Source of the DNA: Microbacterium sp. SCN 70-27
Lineage (GTDB): Bacteria > Actinomycetota > Actinomycetes > Actinomycetales > Microbacteriaceae
Direction: 5' to 3'
Assembly (NCBI GenBank): GCA_001724425.1
Contig: MEEK01000010.1
Coordinates: 13,702 to 77,701, forward strand
Length of the DNA stretch: 64,000 nucleotides
Part shown: positions 24,743 through 33,269 of the stretch, one piece after another
Position numbering within the stretch: position 1 is the first letter of the stretch
How the letters are laid out: each line of letters begins with the position of its first letter
Notes under the pieces: generated by a model
Database searches by the model: none
The model's input: the letters and a program-made list of their open reading frames with translations, nothing else
Told to the model about the DNA's origin: nothing
Translations under genes and position numbers: made by a program

Positions 24743-25897
24743 TCACGCCTCGGAGTCGGCGCCGGCCGTCGCGGACGGCTCGATCGCGCGCCCGCTGCGC
24801 GAGCGTCGCGCCCGGCGGATGAGCCACACGACGAGCACGATCACGGCGGCGACGGCGAGCCACGGCATGAGGAAGCCGAGCCCGATGACGAGTCCGTTGA
24901 GCGAGGCGACCAATCCGTTCCAGCCCGCCGCGAGACCGTCTCCGAAGCCCGCCGGATTCGCCGTCTGCGCCGGCGTCGGCTCCGTGAGCGAGACCGTCAG
25001 CGTCGACATCGCGACCTGGTCGTCGAGGTACGAGAGCTGCTGCTTCAGCGAGTCGAGCTCGGACTGCCGCTGCGAAAGTGCAGACTCCGCCGCGATGAGA
25101 TCGGCCGTGGAGGTCGACTGTCCGAGCAGCTCGGTGAGACGGTCGACGGATGCCTGGAGCGCGCCGACGCGCGCACGCAGATCGACCGATTCGGTCGTGA
25201 CATCCCGCCGATCCACCTGGGACGATGTGACCTCGCCGAGCTCGGACAGCCCCGCCAGGGTGTCGGTGAGCGTGTCGGCGGGGATCCGCACCGAGATCCA
25301 CGCCCCGGCCGGCTGTGGGTAGGGCGCGACAGTCATGTCCGGCGGCACGTCCTGCGCGCCAGTGGGGGCAGCGAAGCGCCTGTCGTCGATGCTCATCGAC
25401 TCGACATAGCCGCCGGCAGCCGTCGCCGTGCTCGTGATCGACGCGATCGCGGCGGTGGGATCGTCGACGACGACCGCGGCGCTCGCGGTCGCGATGATCT
25501 CGCGTGTCGTCGACGAGCCCGAGGTCGCCGGCGCGGTGCCGTCGATCGCGGCATCCGCCGCACCGCCGGCCGTGTCCGCCGTCGAGCTCGACGCTGCCCC
25601 GAGGCGCACGCCCTCGGGCACACTTAACGGCTCAGAGGCGACGGTGCTCGCCCCGACGCCGCCGGTCATGAGCTGCGGCGCGATGATCGCGGCTACCGCG
25701 ACCACCGCGGCCGCGGCGGTGGTGCCCATCCAGATGCGCCCGCGGCGCACCGCGCGCGCACGCCCGCGCTCGGCTTCGGCGAGTCGGTCCGCCGCCGTTC
25801 CGCGACGCTCCTCGGCGATCTGCGCGAACAGGGCGCGCTCGATGTCGGCGATCTTGTCGTCGCCGATCTCAGGCAGGTCGATGTGCTGCACGTTCAT
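24743..25897 (-). CDS. DUF4349 membrane protein, anti-sigma-like partner
   Basis: This 384-residue protein has a cytoplasmic N-terminus of ~55 residues, a transmembrane helix (~56-76), a Ser/Thr/Ala-rich linker, a DUF4349-type extracytoplasmic domain containing a coiled coil ('SALSQRQSELDSLKQQLSYL', around 275-300), and a second membrane helix before a basic tail. Its start codon overlaps the stop of the ECF-like sigma factor gene by 4 bp, the arrangement of sigma/anti-sigma pairs. The N-terminal segment ('IGDDKIADIERALFAQIAEE') may bind the sigma factor. That role is inference. Confidence 0.78.
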   Translation of the reverse strand: MNVQHIDLPEIGDDKIADIERALFAQIAEERRGTAADRLAEAERGRARAVRRGRIWMGTTAAAAVVAVAAIIAPQLMTGGVGASTVASEPLSVPEGVRLGAASSSTADTAGGAADAAIDGTAPATSGSSTTREIIATASAAVVVDDPTAAIASITSTATAAGGYVESMSIDDRRFAAPTGAQDVPPDMTVAPYPQPAGAWISVRIPADTLTDTLAGLSELGEVTSSQVDRRDVTTESVDLRARVGALQASVDRLTELLGQSTSTADLIAAESALSQRQSELDSLKQQLSYLDDQVAMSTLTVSLTEPTPAQTANPAGFGDGLAAGWNGLVASLNGLVIGLGFLMPWLAVAAVIVLVVWLIRRARRSRSGRAIEPSATAGADSEA

Positions 25898-26406
25898 GCT
25901 CTCTCCGGTTCGATCGTGCTCCGCAGCCGTGTGCGGATGCGGGAGAGGCGATTGCGGACGACTCCGTGCGTGACGCCGAGCTCTGCCGCGGCGGCGTCGT
26001 AGGCGTAGCCCTCCGCGGCGCACAGACGGAAGATCTGCTGGTCGAGTGGGCTCAACGTCCCCACTTCGGTCAGTACGCGCTCGACGAGCGCGGCATCCAC
26101 CACCTGCTTCTCGACGTCGACCGTGTCCGGCATGTCCTCTTCGACGGCGGCCGCGGTGTGGATACGGTCGCGCCGCTGGCGCCGGATGCGGTTCGCGCTC
26201 TGGAACCGGCAGATCGTCACGAGCCACGGCAGGAGCGACTGCCCGGCGAGCTCCAGGCCGGGCAGCTTCCGCCACGCGGCGAGGAATGTCTCCTGCAGCA
26301 CGTCCTCCGCGTCGGCCTGCGTGCCCACCAACGAGAACGCGAGCCAGTACACCGGCCTCGCGTACGCGCGGTAGAGCGTGCGGAACGCTTCGTCGCTGCC
26401 GCCCAC
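25894..26406 (-). CDS. ECF-type sigma-70 family RNA polymerase sigma factor
   Basis: At least 170 residues: region 2 ('DEAFRTLYRAYARPVYWLAF' through 'ADAEDVLQETFLAAW') and region 4 ('LSPLDQQIFRLCAAEGYAYD' and the HTH 'AAAELGVTHGVVRNRLSRIR'). The listed start is a GTG. The 15 codons upstream in frame read 'IDTTERTDAELVDAA', which matches the usual start of region 2 in ECF factors, and begin with ATC (26449-26451) 7-8 nt after AAAGGAC. No ATG, GTG or TTG occurs before the in-frame stop. Translation may therefore start at a rare ATC. Overlap with the DUF4349 gene suggests sigma/anti-sigma control. Confidence 0.88.
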   Translation of the reverse strand: MGGSDEAFRTLYRAYARPVYWLAFSLVGTQADAEDVLQETFLAAWRKLPGLELAGQSLLPWLVTICRFQSANRIRRQRRDRIHTAAAVEEDMPDTVDVEKQVVDAALVERVLTEVGTLSPLDQQIFRLCAAEGYAYDAAAAELGVTHGVVRNRLSRIRTRLRSTIEPERA

Positions 26407-26537
26407 GGCGGCGTCGACGAGCTCGGCATCCGTGCGCTCGGTCGTGTCGATGGCCCTGTCCTTTCGTCCTTTCCCACTCTGTCAGTGTCGAGCGGGTGAC
26501 ACCCGTCTCACTTCCGCCTGTATTGTTGTGCGAGCGA

Positions 26538-26664
26538 GAGGGAGTATCCCGCATCGCGTGTCCCGTCAATACGGGCTCCGTCGTCGGGGCCCCGGGCGCG
26601 CGCCGCCGGCCACGGCCGGTGGGGGAGAGACTTTCGACGTCACACGTCCCCTCGAAAGGCCCGC
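26538..26664 (+). promoter_or_regulatory. yybP-ykoY-like (Mn2+) riboswitch with ribosome-site-sequestering hairpin
   Basis: The 5' leader of the TerC-family gene holds GAGGGAGTATCCC near its start, CGTCAATACGGG in the middle and GGGGGAGAGAC at its end, matching my recollection of the conserved segments of the yybP-ykoY class. The expression platform is clear: CTTTCGA (26631-26637) can pair with TCGAAAG (26652-26658), which contains the AAAGG ribosome binding site 5 bp before the ATG. The class is known to sense Mn2+ and to control TerC/Alx-type exporters by translation. A covariance-model search was not possible. Confidence 0.7.
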
Positions 26665-27726
26665 ATGGAGCTTCCCGTCTGGTTCGAAGTCGGATCTCTG
26701 ATCGTCCTCGTCCTCATCCTCGCCGCCGACCTCCTGCTGATCCTCAAGCGTCCGCACATCCCCTCGACGAAGGAATCGACGCTCTGGGTGGTGTTCTACG
26801 TCGCGCTGGCGCTCCTTTTCGCGGGGCTGCTCTGGATGTTCGCGGGGCACGAGTTCGCGGGACAGTTCATCGCCGGCTGGCTGACCGAGTACAGCCTGTC
26901 GATCGACAATCTGTTCGTCTTCGTGCTGATCATGGGCCAGTTCGCGGTGCCGCGGCGCTATCAGCAGGAAGTCCTGATGGTGGGCATCATCATCGCCCTC
27001 GTGCTGCGGGGCCTGTTCATCCTCGCGGGCGCGGCGATCATCGAGCAGTTCAGCTGGGTCTTCTACATCTTCGGTGCGTTCCTCATCTGGACCGCATGGC
27101 GTCAGGCCTTCCCGGGCGGCGACCACGACGACGACGTGAAGCAGGAGTCGTTCATCGTGCGGACCCTCCGCCGCGCGGTCGACATCAGCGACCACTACGA
27201 CGGCTCGAAGCTTCGCACCACGGTCGGCGGCAAGCGCATGTTCACGCCGATGCTCATCGTCTTCGCCGCGATCGGCATGACGGATCTCCTCTTCGCGATC
27301 GACTCCATCCCCGCGATCTTCGGCATCACGCAGAACCCGTTCATCGTGTTCGCCGCGAACCTGTTCGCGCTCATGGGGCTCCGCCAGCTGTACTTCCTCC
27401 TCGGCGACCTCCTCGACCGGCTGAAGTACCTGCACTACGGCATCGCCTTCATCCTCGCCTTCATCGGGGTGAAGCTCGTCTTCCACGCGATGCACGTCAA
27501 CGAGCTCGCCTTCATCAACGGGGGCGAGCACATCGACTGGGCACCCGAGATCTCGACATGGATGTCGCTCGGCGTGATCGTCGTGGCGATGGTGGTGGCG
27601 ACGGGTGCGAGCCTCGTGGCATCCGCCCGGGAGCGACGCGCCGGCATCGCGCCCGAGACCCCGGCGGAAGCCGCGGATGCGGTGGCGGACGAGAAGGGCA
27701 CGCCCCCCACCGTCGACGGAGCGTGA
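26665..27726 (+). CDS. TerC/Alx-family membrane protein, probable Mn2+ exporter
   Basis: This 353-residue integral membrane protein with about eight to nine hydrophobic segments belongs to the TerC family. It shows the paired acidic motifs 'LSIDNLFVF' and 'FAIDSIPAIFG' that face each other in the membrane and are thought to carry the metal. A short charged loop ('DHDDDVKQES') lies in the centre and a hydrophilic tail follows the last helix. TerC/Alx proteins export Mn2+ and also help metallate secreted proteins. The upstream yybP-ykoY-like leader strengthens the Mn2+ assignment. Confidence 0.88.
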   Translation: MELPVWFEVGSLIVLVLILAADLLLILKRPHIPSTKESTLWVVFYVALALLFAGLLWMFAGHEFAGQFIAGWLTEYSLSIDNLFVFVLIMGQFAVPRRYQQEVLMVGIIIALVLRGLFILAGAAIIEQFSWVFYIFGAFLIWTAWRQAFPGGDHDDDVKQESFIVRTLRRAVDISDHYDGSKLRTTVGGKRMFTPMLIVFAAIGMTDLLFAIDSIPAIFGITQNPFIVFAANLFALMGLRQLYFLLGDLLDRLKYLHYGIAFILAFIGVKLVFHAMHVNELAFINGGEHIDWAPEISTWMSLGVIVVAMVVATGASLVASARERRAGIAPETPAEAADAVADEKGTPPTVDGA

Positions 27727-27757
27727 CCCTGCGCGCGGCCCGGCACCGCACCGGTGG

Positions 27758-27763
27758 TAGTCT
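27758..27763 (+). promoter_or_regulatory. -10 element of the leuCD leader transcript
   Basis: TAGTCT ends 7 nt before the GTG of the leader peptide, so the transcript probably begins at or next to that codon and the peptide is translated without a leader of its own. Confidence 0.55.
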
Positions 27764-27770
27764 GACGTTC

Positions 27771-27821
27771 GTGCGGATCGCTCGCCTTCTCCTTAGCGGC
27801 CGCGACGAGATCTCGTTCTGA
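27771..27821 (+). CDS. Leucine leader peptide of leuCD
   Basis: A 16-codon ORF starting GTG reads (M)RIARLLLSGRDEISF, with three consecutive leucine codons CTT-CTC-CTT. It lies 60 bp before leuC. Ribosome stalling at the Leu run when leucyl-tRNA is short would alter folding of the inverted repeat that begins within it. Leucine leader peptides controlling leu genes are known in actinobacteria; the sequence evidence here is the Leu triplet, position and the hairpin. Confidence 0.7.
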   Translation: MRIARLLLSGRDEISF

Positions 27822-27838
27822 GCCCTCTCTCGTCGCGG
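27800..27838 (+). promoter_or_regulatory. Attenuator hairpin upstream of leuC
   Basis: CCGCGACGAGA (27800-27810) pairs perfectly with TCTCGTCGCGG (27828-27838). The left arm begins just after the Leu codons and the leader stop codon (27819-27821) lies in the loop, so a ribosome's position decides whether the stem forms. No strong T run follows, so control could act on Rho-dependent or translational events. Confidence 0.6.
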
Positions 27839-27881
27839 AGTCCGTGATGGGCTTGATCCTCAATCTGGAGAACGAGACACC

Positions 27882-29327
27882 ATGACCGCTTCCATCCCCG
27901 ATCGTCCTCGCACGCTGGCCGAGAAGCTCTGGGACGACCACCTGGTCGTCAAGGGCGAGAACGGCGAGCCGGACCTCATCTACATCGACCTGCACCTCGT
28001 GCACGAGGTGACGAGCCCGCAGGCGTTCGACGGCCTCCGCGCCGAAGGCCGACCCGTGCGCCGACTCGATCTGACGATCGCCACCGAGGACCACAACACG
28101 CCGACCCTCGACATCGACAAGCCGATCGCGGATCTCACGAGCCGCACGCAGATCGAGACGCTGCGCCGCAATGCCGAGGAGTTCGGTGTGCGCCTCCACT
28201 CGCTCGGCGACAAAGAGCAGGGCATCGTCCACGTCGTCGGTCCGCAGCTCGGACTCACGATGCCGGGGATCACGGTCGTCTGCGGCGACAGCCACACCTC
28301 GACCCACGGCGCCTTCGGGTCGATGGCGTTCGGCATCGGCACGAGCGAGGTCGAGCACGTCCTCGCGACGCAGACCCTGCCGCTGAAGCCCTTCAAGACG
28401 ATGGCGATCACCGTCGAGGGCGAGCTGAAGCCGGGCGTCACGGCGAAGGACATCATCCTCGCGATCATCGCGAAGATCGGTGCGAACGGCGGCCAGGGCT
28501 ACGTGCTGGAGTTCCGCGGCAGCGCCATCCGCTCCCTCTCGATGGAGGGCCGGATGACGATGTGCAACATGTCGATCGAAGCGGGTGCGCGCGCCGGCAT
28601 GGTCGCGCCCGACGAGACGACCTTCGCGTACGTCAAGGGCCGCCCGCACGCCCCGACCGGCCAGGACTGGGACGACGCGGTCGCGTACTGGCGCACCCTG
28701 CCCTCGGACGAGGGCGCCGTCTACGACGCCGAGGTCTTCCTCGATGCGAACGAGCTCGAGCCCTTCGTGACGTGGGGGACGAACCCCGGTCAGGGCGTCT
28801 CCCTGAGCGACACGGTGCCCGACCCGGCATCGTTCGCCGACCCCAACGAGCGCGCTGCGGCGGAACGGGCACTCGAGTACATGGACCTCGCCGCCGGCAC
28901 GCCGCTGAAGGACGTGACGGTGGATGCCGTGTTCATGGGCTCCTGCACGAACAGCCGCATCGAGGACCTCCGCGCGTTCGCGTCGATCATCGAGGGGCGC
29001 CGTAAGGCGGAGAACGTGCGTGTCATGGTCGTGCCGGGATCGGCGCGCGTGCGCCTCGAGGCGGAGGCCGAGGGTCTCGACAAGGTCTTCACCGACTTCG
29101 GTGCCGAGTGGCGTTTCGCGGGGTGCTCGATGTGCCTCGGCATGAACCCCGACCAGCTGGCGCCGGGGGAGCGCTGCGCATCGACCAGCAACCGCAACTT
29201 CGAGGGACGGCAGGGCAAGGGTGGGCGCACGCACCTCGTCTCGCCGCTCGTGGCCGCCGCGACGGCCGTGCTCGGCCGCCTCGCGAGCCCCAGTGATCTG
29301 CCGGTGACCGAGCGGGTGGAGGCCTGA
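27882..29327 (+). CDS. leuC: 3-isopropylmalate dehydratase large subunit
   Basis: This 481-residue aconitase-family subunit isomerises 2- to 3-isopropylmalate in leucine synthesis. The three [4Fe-4S] ligands lie in '[12 protein letters not shown]' and '[12 protein letters not shown]', and the '[12 protein letters not shown]' substrate motif is present. The small subunit gene follows after 1 bp. ATG at 27882 is preceded by TGGAGAACGAG. Regulation is expected from the leucine leader just upstream. Confidence 0.97.
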   Translation: MTASIPDRPRTLAEKLWDDHLVVKGENGEPDLIYIDLHLVHEVTSPQAFDGLRAEGRPVRRLDLTIATEDHNTPTLDIDKPIADLTSRTQIETLRRNAEEFGVRLHSLGDKEQGIVHVVGPQLGLTMPGITVVCGDSHTSTHGAFGSMAFGIGTSEVEHVLATQTLPLKPFKTMAITVEGELKPGVTAKDIILAIIAKIGANGGQGYVLEFRGSAIRSLSMEGRMTMCNMSIEAGARAGMVAPDETTFAYVKGRPHAPTGQDWDDAVAYWRTLPSDEGAVYDAEVFLDANELEPFVTWGTNPGQGVSLSDTVPDPASFADPNERAAAERALEYMDLAAGTPLKDVTVDAVFMGSCTNSRIEDLRAFASIIEGRRKAENVRVMVVPGSARVRLEAEAEGLDKVFTDFGAEWRFAGCSMCLGMNPDQLAPGERCASTSNRNFEGRQGKGGRTHLVSPLVAAATAVLGRLASPSDLPVTERVEA

Positions 29328-29328
29328 C

Positions 29329-29925
29329 ATGGATGCGTTCACGACCCACACCGGCATCGCCGCCCCGCTCACGCGCTCGGCGGTCGACACCGACCAGATC
29401 ATCCCGGCCGTCTACCTCAAGCGGGTGACGAAGACGGGCTTCGACGACGCCCTGTTCGCCAACTGGCGGCAGGACCCGGAGTTCGTCTTGAACCAGCCGG
29501 CCTACGCGGGCGCCTCGATCCTCGTCGCGGGGCCCGACTTCGGCACCGGCTCGAGCCGCGAGCACGCCGTCTGGGCGCTCCGCGACTACGGGTTCCGAGT
29601 CGTGCTGAGCCCCAAGTTCGCGGACATCTTCCGCGGGAACGCGGGCAAGCAGGGTCTCGTCACGGGGGTCGTCTCCGAGTCGGACATCGAGGCGCTCTGG
29701 GCGGCGATCGAGGCGGATCCGGGCATCGAGATGACGGTGGATCTGACCGACCGGACCGTCCGTGTCGGCGACCTCAGCCTCACTTTCGACATCGACGATT
29801 ACACTAGGTGGCGGCTCCTCGAAGGGCTCGACGACATCGGGCTCACCCTGCGCAACGAAGAGAAGATCGCGCAGTTCGAGGCGCGCCGAGAGGCGTGGAG
29901 GCCGCGGACGCAGCCCGTCCGCTAG
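29329..29925 (+). CDS. leuD: 3-isopropylmalate dehydratase small subunit
   Basis: This 198-residue swivel-domain subunit forms the LeuCD heterodimer. It has '[12 protein letters not shown]' at the N-terminus and the substrate-binding '[18 protein letters not shown]' typical of LeuD. The start is 1 bp after the leuC stop, so the two are co-translated. Length is normal. Confidence 0.97.
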   Translation: MDAFTTHTGIAAPLTRSAVDTDQIIPAVYLKRVTKTGFDDALFANWRQDPEFVLNQPAYAGASILVAGPDFGTGSSREHAVWALRDYGFRVVLSPKFADIFRGNAGKQGLVTGVVSESDIEALWAAIEADPGIEMTVDLTDRTVRVGDLSLTFDIDDYTRWRLLEGLDDIGLTLRNEEKIAQFEARREAWRPRTQPVR

Positions 29926-29995
29926 CCCGAGCCCGGCGCCCCCGCACCCGGGGAGACGCAGGCCCGCCCTCGACACCACAAGTGAGGTCCGATTC

Positions 29996-31366
29996 ATGAA
30001 CACCCTCCTCAGCGACTCTTCGGCGCCGCAGCCCAGCGGGGGAACCGACCGTTCCGGTCAGGTCCTGAAGATCCGCGGCGGCAGACCGCTCACGGGTCGT
30101 GTCGAGGTCAAGGGGGCGAAGAACCTCGCCACCAAGGCGATGGTCGCCTCCCTCCTCGGTGAGACGGAGAGCGTCCTGCGCGATGTGCCCGACATCAGCG
30201 ACGTGCAGGTCGTGCGGTCGCTCCTCGAGGTGCACGGTGTGGCGATCGAAGACGACGGGGAGGGCGTGCTGCGCCTCGACCCGAGCGGAGCCGTGTCCGC
30301 GCACATCGAGGAGATCGACGCGCACGCGGGCGCGTCACGCATCCCCATCCTCTTCTGCGGTCCACTGCTTCACCTGCTCGGTCAGGCATTCATCCCCGAC
30401 CTCGGCGGATGCCGCATCGGCGATCGCCCCATCGATTTCCACCTCGATGCGCTGCGCGCGTTCGGCGCCACGGTCGACAAGCTGCCGAGCGGCATCCGCC
30501 TGTCGGCGCCCAACGGCCTCCACGGCGCCGACATCACCCTGCCGTACCCGAGCGTCGGGGCGACGGAGCAGGTGCTCCTGACCGCCGTCCGCGCGAAGGG
30601 CACGACGGAGCTGCGGGGTGCGGCCATCGAGCCGGAGATCATGGACCTGATCGCCGTCCTGCAGAAGATGGGCGCGATCATCTCCTACGAGCCGAACCGC
30701 GTCATCTTCATCGAAGGTGTCGACTCGCTCCGCGGATACGACCACCGCTGCATCTTCGATCGCAACGAGGCCGCCTCGTGGGCGTGCGCGGCGCTCGCGA
30801 CCGACGGCGACATCTTCGTGGGCGGCGCCAAGCAGCCCGAGATGCTGACGTTCCTGAACGTGTTCCGCAAGGCCGGCGGCGACTTCGACATCGCGGAGGA
30901 CGGCATCCGCTTCCGCCGTGGGGGAGAGCTCAAGCCCGTCGTCGTCGAGACCGACGTGCACCCGGGCTTCATGACGGACTGGCAGCAGCCGCTCATCGTC
31001 GCCCTCACGCAGGCCGATGGCACCTCGACCGTGCACGAGACCGTGTACGAGAATCGTCTCGGGTTCACGCAGGCGCTCAACAAGATGGGTGCCGACATCG
31101 TCGTGCACCCCGAGGGCATCGCGAGCCCGGATCGGCGGGTCGCGCGTCGCGCCCTCGAGCAGGCCGCGGTCATCAACGGGCCCACGCCCCTGCACGGTGC
31201 GGACGTCGTCGTCCCCGATCTGCGCGGCGGGTACAGCTACGTGATCGCGGCGCTCGCGGCCGAGGGCGAGTCGACCGTGCGTAACGTCGAGATCATCCGC
31301 CGCGGGTATGAGAAGTTCCTCGACAAGCTGACCGCGCTCGGCGCCGACTTCGACGTCGCAGGCTGA
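29996..31366 (+). CDS. murA: UDP-N-acetylglucosamine 1-carboxyvinyltransferase
   Basis: This 456-residue enzyme transfers enolpyruvate from PEP to UDP-GlcNAc, the first committed step of peptidoglycan synthesis. It carries 'VKGAKNLATKAM' (catalytic Lys-Asn pair) and 'GGCRIGDRP', where the cysteine is the fosfomycin-reactive residue. An N-terminal extension of ~25 residues precedes the fold. ATG at 29996 follows GTGAGG. It heads a run of envelope genes (plsC, gpsA, ddl). Confidence 0.96.
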   Translation: MNTLLSDSSAPQPSGGTDRSGQVLKIRGGRPLTGRVEVKGAKNLATKAMVASLLGETESVLRDVPDISDVQVVRSLLEVHGVAIEDDGEGVLRLDPSGAVSAHIEEIDAHAGASRIPILFCGPLLHLLGQAFIPDLGGCRIGDRPIDFHLDALRAFGATVDKLPSGIRLSAPNGLHGADITLPYPSVGATEQVLLTAVRAKGTTELRGAAIEPEIMDLIAVLQKMGAIISYEPNRVIFIEGVDSLRGYDHRCIFDRNEAASWACAALATDGDIFVGGAKQPEMLTFLNVFRKAGGDFDIAEDGIRFRRGGELKPVVVETDVHPGFMTDWQQPLIVALTQADGTSTVHETVYENRLGFTQALNKMGADIVVHPEGIASPDRRVARRALEQAAVINGPTPLHGADVVVPDLRGGYSYVIAALAAEGESTVRNVEIIRRGYEKFLDKLTALGADFDVAG

Positions 31367-31369
31367 CCG

Positions 31370-32137
31370 GTGTCGCAGAGCCCGCGCCGCCGCGCCTCTT
31401 CGGAGAAGACCCGCCCGAGCGCCTTCTGGCCGCTCGCGGCGGTCGTCGTGCCGCTCACCGGACTCATCGCGAAGATCGAGATCGAGGGCGCCGAGAACCT
31501 CCCGACGGAGGGCGCCTACATCCTCGCCCCGAACCACTACAGCGAGTTCGACCCGATCATCGTCGCGGCCGCGACGTGGCGGCTCGGGCGGGCGCCCCGG
31601 TTCATGGCGAAGGAGAGCCTCTTCAAGATCCCGGTGCTGGGGGCGGCACTGCGGGCCACGGGGATGATCCCCGTGGCGCGGTCGTCCACGGCATCCGCGG
31701 CGAAGCAGACGATCAGCCAGGCCGAGGATCTCGTCGAGCACGGCCGTGGCGTCATCGTCTACCCGGAGGGATCGCTCACCCGCGACCCGGACCTGTGGCC
31801 GATGCGTGGCAAGACCGGGGTCGTGCGGCTCGCGCTCGCAGGGGATCTTCCCGTGATCCCCGTTGCGACCTGGGGGGTGCAGCGGATCCTCCCGCCCTAC
31901 GGCAAGTTCAGCATGTGGCCGCTGCGCAAGCGGGTCCGCGTGAAGGTCGGTACGCCGGTCGACCTCGAGGAGTTCCGCTCCGGCCCTCGGACGAACACCC
32001 GGCTCGTCGCCGCGACGGATGCCGTGATGGCGGACATCTCCCGGCTGATGGGGGAGCTGCGCGGCGAAGAGCCGCCCGCGGAGCGCTGGAACCCCGCGGA
32101 GCACGGTCAGAGTGAGACGGGGCGACTTGACTCCTAG
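31370..32137 (+). CDS. plsC: 1-acylglycerol-3-phosphate O-acyltransferase
   Basis: This 255-residue membrane-associated acyltransferase has the 'PNHYSEFDP' (NHx4D) catalytic motif, 'MAKESLFKIP' and 'VIVYPEGSLTRD' (EGS/T-R) motifs of the PlsC family. It probably makes phosphatidic acid. GTG start lies 3 bp after the murA stop. Adjacent gpsA supplies glycerol-3-phosphate for the same pathway. Confidence 0.9.
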   Translation: MSQSPRRRASSEKTRPSAFWPLAAVVVPLTGLIAKIEIEGAENLPTEGAYILAPNHYSEFDPIIVAAATWRLGRAPRFMAKESLFKIPVLGAALRATGMIPVARSSTASAAKQTISQAEDLVEHGRGVIVYPEGSLTRDPDLWPMRGKTGVVRLALAGDLPVIPVATWGVQRILPPYGKFSMWPLRKRVRVKVGTPVDLEEFRSGPRTNTRLVAATDAVMADISRLMGELRGEEPPAERWNPAEHGQSETGRLDS

Positions 32138-33269
32138 GAACGATCGCAGAGGCGAGCCGGCACGTCCCCGCATCGCCGTCATCGGCGCCGGCAGCTGGGG
32201 CACGACGTTCGGGAAGGTCCTCGCCGACGGCGGGGCGCACGTCGTCATGTGGGCCCGCCGCGCCGAACTCGCCCAGGAGATCCACGAGGGCCACCGCAAC
32301 AGCGAGTACCTCCCCGGGATCAACCTGCCGCGCACGATGTCGGCGACCTCCCACCTGTCCGAGGCGCTCGAGGGCGCATCGCAGGTGTACCTCGCGATCT
32401 CGAGCCAGGCCCTGCGTCAGAACCTCAAGGCGGTGCGTCCCCTCATCGCCGGCACGGATGCTCCCGTCGTCTCCCTCATGAAGGGCGTCGAGAAGCGTTC
32501 CGGCCTGCGCATGAGCCAGGTCATCGAGCAGGAGCTCCACTGCGATCCGTCGCGCATCGCCGTGGCATCCGGCCCCAACCTCGCCCTCGAGATCGCGCGC
32601 GAGCAGCCGACCGCCGCCGTGATCTCCTCGACGAGCCGGGACACGGCGGAGGCGGTCGCGCTGCGGGCGCGGAACTCCTACTTCCGGACGTTCGTGAACA
32701 CCGACGTCATCGGTACCGAGTTCGGGGGCGTGCTGAAGAACCTGATCGCCGTCGCGATCGGGATCGTCGACGGTGTGGGCTACGGCGAGAACACGAAGGC
32801 GTCGATCATCACGCGCGGCCTCGTCGAGATGACGGACTTCGCCGTCGCCCGCGGCGCGCAGCCCGAGACCCTGCAGGGGCTCGCCGGCCTCGGCGACCTC
32901 ATCGCGACGTGCCAGTCGCCGCTCAGTCGCAACAACACGGCGGGGCGCCTGCTCGGCCAGGGATACAGCTTCCAGGACGTCGTGAAGCAGATGAACCAGA
33001 CGGCGGAGGGGCTCGCGTCGGTCGCGCCCGTGCTGCAGCTCGCCCGCGACTCGGGCGTGCTCATGCCGATCGTCGAGCAGGTGAAGATGGTGCTCGACGG
33101 CACCATGAACCCGCGCGACATCGCCCCGCACCTCACGACGGATGACGACAAACCCACGGGTGAGAGGACCCAGAATGGACAGAGCGGTGGTGGCGGTGCT
33201 CTTCGGCGGTCGCTCCAGCGAGCACTCGATCAGCTCCGCAACGGCCGGGGGCGTGCTGCGGGCAATTGA
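32112..33269 (+). CDS. gpsA: NAD(P)-dependent glycerol-3-phosphate dehydrogenase
   Basis: The 385-residue enzyme reduces dihydroxyacetone phosphate to glycerol-3-phosphate. It has the Rossmann motif 'VIGAGSWGTTFGKVLADGG', 'LKNLIAVAIGIVDG' with the catalytic lysine, and 'GLAGLGDLIATC'. The GTG at 32112 overlaps plsC; a TTG at 32127 is an alternative. The fold ends near residue 350, but the frame runs on 33 codons into ddl with a Gly/Arg-rich tail, so about 95 bp overlap the next gene. That tail is unusual and may follow loss of the native stop. Confidence 0.93.
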   Translation: MRRGDLTPRNDRRGEPARPRIAVIGAGSWGTTFGKVLADGGAHVVMWARRAELAQEIHEGHRNSEYLPGINLPRTMSATSHLSEALEGASQVYLAISSQALRQNLKAVRPLIAGTDAPVVSLMKGVEKRSGLRMSQVIEQELHCDPSRIAVASGPNLALEIAREQPTAAVISSTSRDTAEAVALRARNSYFRTFVNTDVIGTEFGGVLKNLIAVAIGIVDGVGYGENTKASIITRGLVEMTDFAVARGAQPETLQGLAGLGDLIATCQSPLSRNNTAGRLLGQGYSFQDVVKQMNQTAEGLASVAPVLQLARDSGVLMPIVEQVKMVLDGTMNPRDIAPHLTTDDDKPTGERTQNGQSGGGGALRRSLQRALDQLRNGRGRAAGN

